Below are positions 63,031 through 64,000 of a stretch of DNA of 64,000 bases, piece by piece. The stretch comes from Bathymodiolus brooksi. Lineage: Eukaryota > Mollusca > Bivalvia > Mytilida > Modiolidae. The stretch is taken from assembly GCA_963680875.1 (NCBI GenBank), contig OY804588.1:75726829-75790828 (forward strand), given 5' to 3'. The notes under the pieces were generated by a model that made no database searches, had not been told where the DNA came from, and worked only from the letters and a program-made list of their open reading frames with translations. Position 1 is the stretch's first letter, and each line of letters starts with the position of its first letter. The translations under genes and the position numbers were made by a program.

Positions 63031-64000
63031 ATGATAACTACATCTCCATCCTCCTCTAATAATGATAACTACATCTCCAACCTCCCCTAATGATAACTAC
63101 ATCTCCAACCTCCCCTAATGATAACTACATCTCCAGCCTCCCCTAATGATAACTACATCTCCATCCTCCTCTAATAATGATAACTACATCTCCAACCTCC
63201 CCTAATGATAACTACATCTCCAACCTCCCCTAATGATAACTACATCTCCAGCCTCCCCTAATTATAACTACATCTCCATCCTCCTCTAATAATGATAACT
63301 ACATCTCCAACCTCCCCTAATGATAACTACATCTCCAACCTCCTCTAATAATGACTACATCTCCATCCTCCCCTAATGATAACTACATCTCCAACCTCCC
63401 CTAATGATAACTACATCTCCAACCTCCCCTAATGATAACTACATCTGCAACCTCCTCTAATAATGATAACTACATCTCCAACCTCCTCTAATAATGATAA
63501 CTACATCTGCAACCTCCCCTAATGATAACTACATCTGCAACCTCCCCTACTGATAACTACATCTCCAACCTCCTCTAATAATGATAACTACATCTCCAAC
63601 CTCCCCTAATGATAACTACATCTGCAACCTCCCCTAATGATAACTACATCTCCAACCTCCTCTAATAATGATAACTACATATCCAACCTCCTCTAATGAT
63701 AACTACATCTCCAACCTCCCCTACTGATAACTACATCTCCAACCTCCCCTAATGATAACTACATCTCCAACCTCCCCTAATGATAACTACATCTTCAACC
63801 TCCCCTAATGATAACTACATCTCCAACCTCCCTTAATGATAACTACATCTGCAACCTCCCCTAATGATAACTACATCTCCAACCTCCTCTAATAATGATA
63901 ACTACATCTCCAACCTCCCCTAATGCTAACTACATCTCCAACCTCCTCTAATAATAACTACATCTCCATCCTCCTCTAATGATAACTACATCTTCAACCT
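63020..64000 (+). repeat. 28/31-bp satellite running off the window end
   Basis: About 34 units of TGATAACTACATCTCCAACC then TCCCCTAA (28 bp) or TCCTCTAATAA (31 bp). Early in the array a block of 28- and 31-bp units repeats in the same order, so larger duplications took part. The right end is outside the window. Confidence 0.95.

Overview
The window is AT-rich invertebrate nuclear DNA, almost certainly from a mollusc and probably a bivalve. The evidence is spliced genes with GT-AG introns whose proteins match animal families, tRNA-derived SINEs with the mollusc-type 3' core, pearl-like elements with about 160-bp internal tandem repeats, and repeated fragments of a dispersed sequence that I associate with mussel-like bivalves. 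The species cannot be fixed from the sequence.

Layout. 1-17.4 kb has no host gene that I can support; it is a field of transposon remnants: a LINE 3' end at 2.3-2.8 kb, hairpin elements, a hAT-like element at 8.2-9.2 kb, and a MULE-like transposon at 12.2-17.0 kb that has itself been hit by a LINE. 17.43-27.39 kb (+) is a complete five-exon MORN5 gene; its introns hold a nested pair of transposons with 9-bp target duplications and large 29-bp, 35-bp and 41-bp minisatellites. 29.46-40.8 kb (-) is RABGGTB, the Rab geranylgeranyltransferase beta subunit; all exons are readable and the protein is 330 residues, with the zinc ligands D238, C240 and H290. MORN5 and RABGGTB converge. 40.96-61.08 kb (+) is an HSD17B8-like short-chain dehydrogenase with seven exons; the last few codons lie beyond the window. 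Its start codon is about 145 bp from the proposed RABGGTB start codon, so the two genes look head to head with a shared promoter. Intron 6 of HSD17B8 holds a 46-bp minisatellite interrupted by a hAT-like element that carries a pearl-like element. Intron 5 carries a Tc1/mariner element (50.99-54.85 kb), also containing a pearl-like element. 61.8-62.7 kb and 63.0-64.0 kb are further minisatellites.

Functionally the three genes are unrelated: an axonemal/cilium-type MORN protein, a Rab prenylation enzyme, and a mitochondrial-type SDR. The most unusual signal is structural. In five places across all three genes, tandem duplications cover or directly abut a real exon-intron junction, multiplying splice donors or acceptors from 2 up to about 47 copies. 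I saw no prokaryotic operon, CRISPR array or novel defence system.
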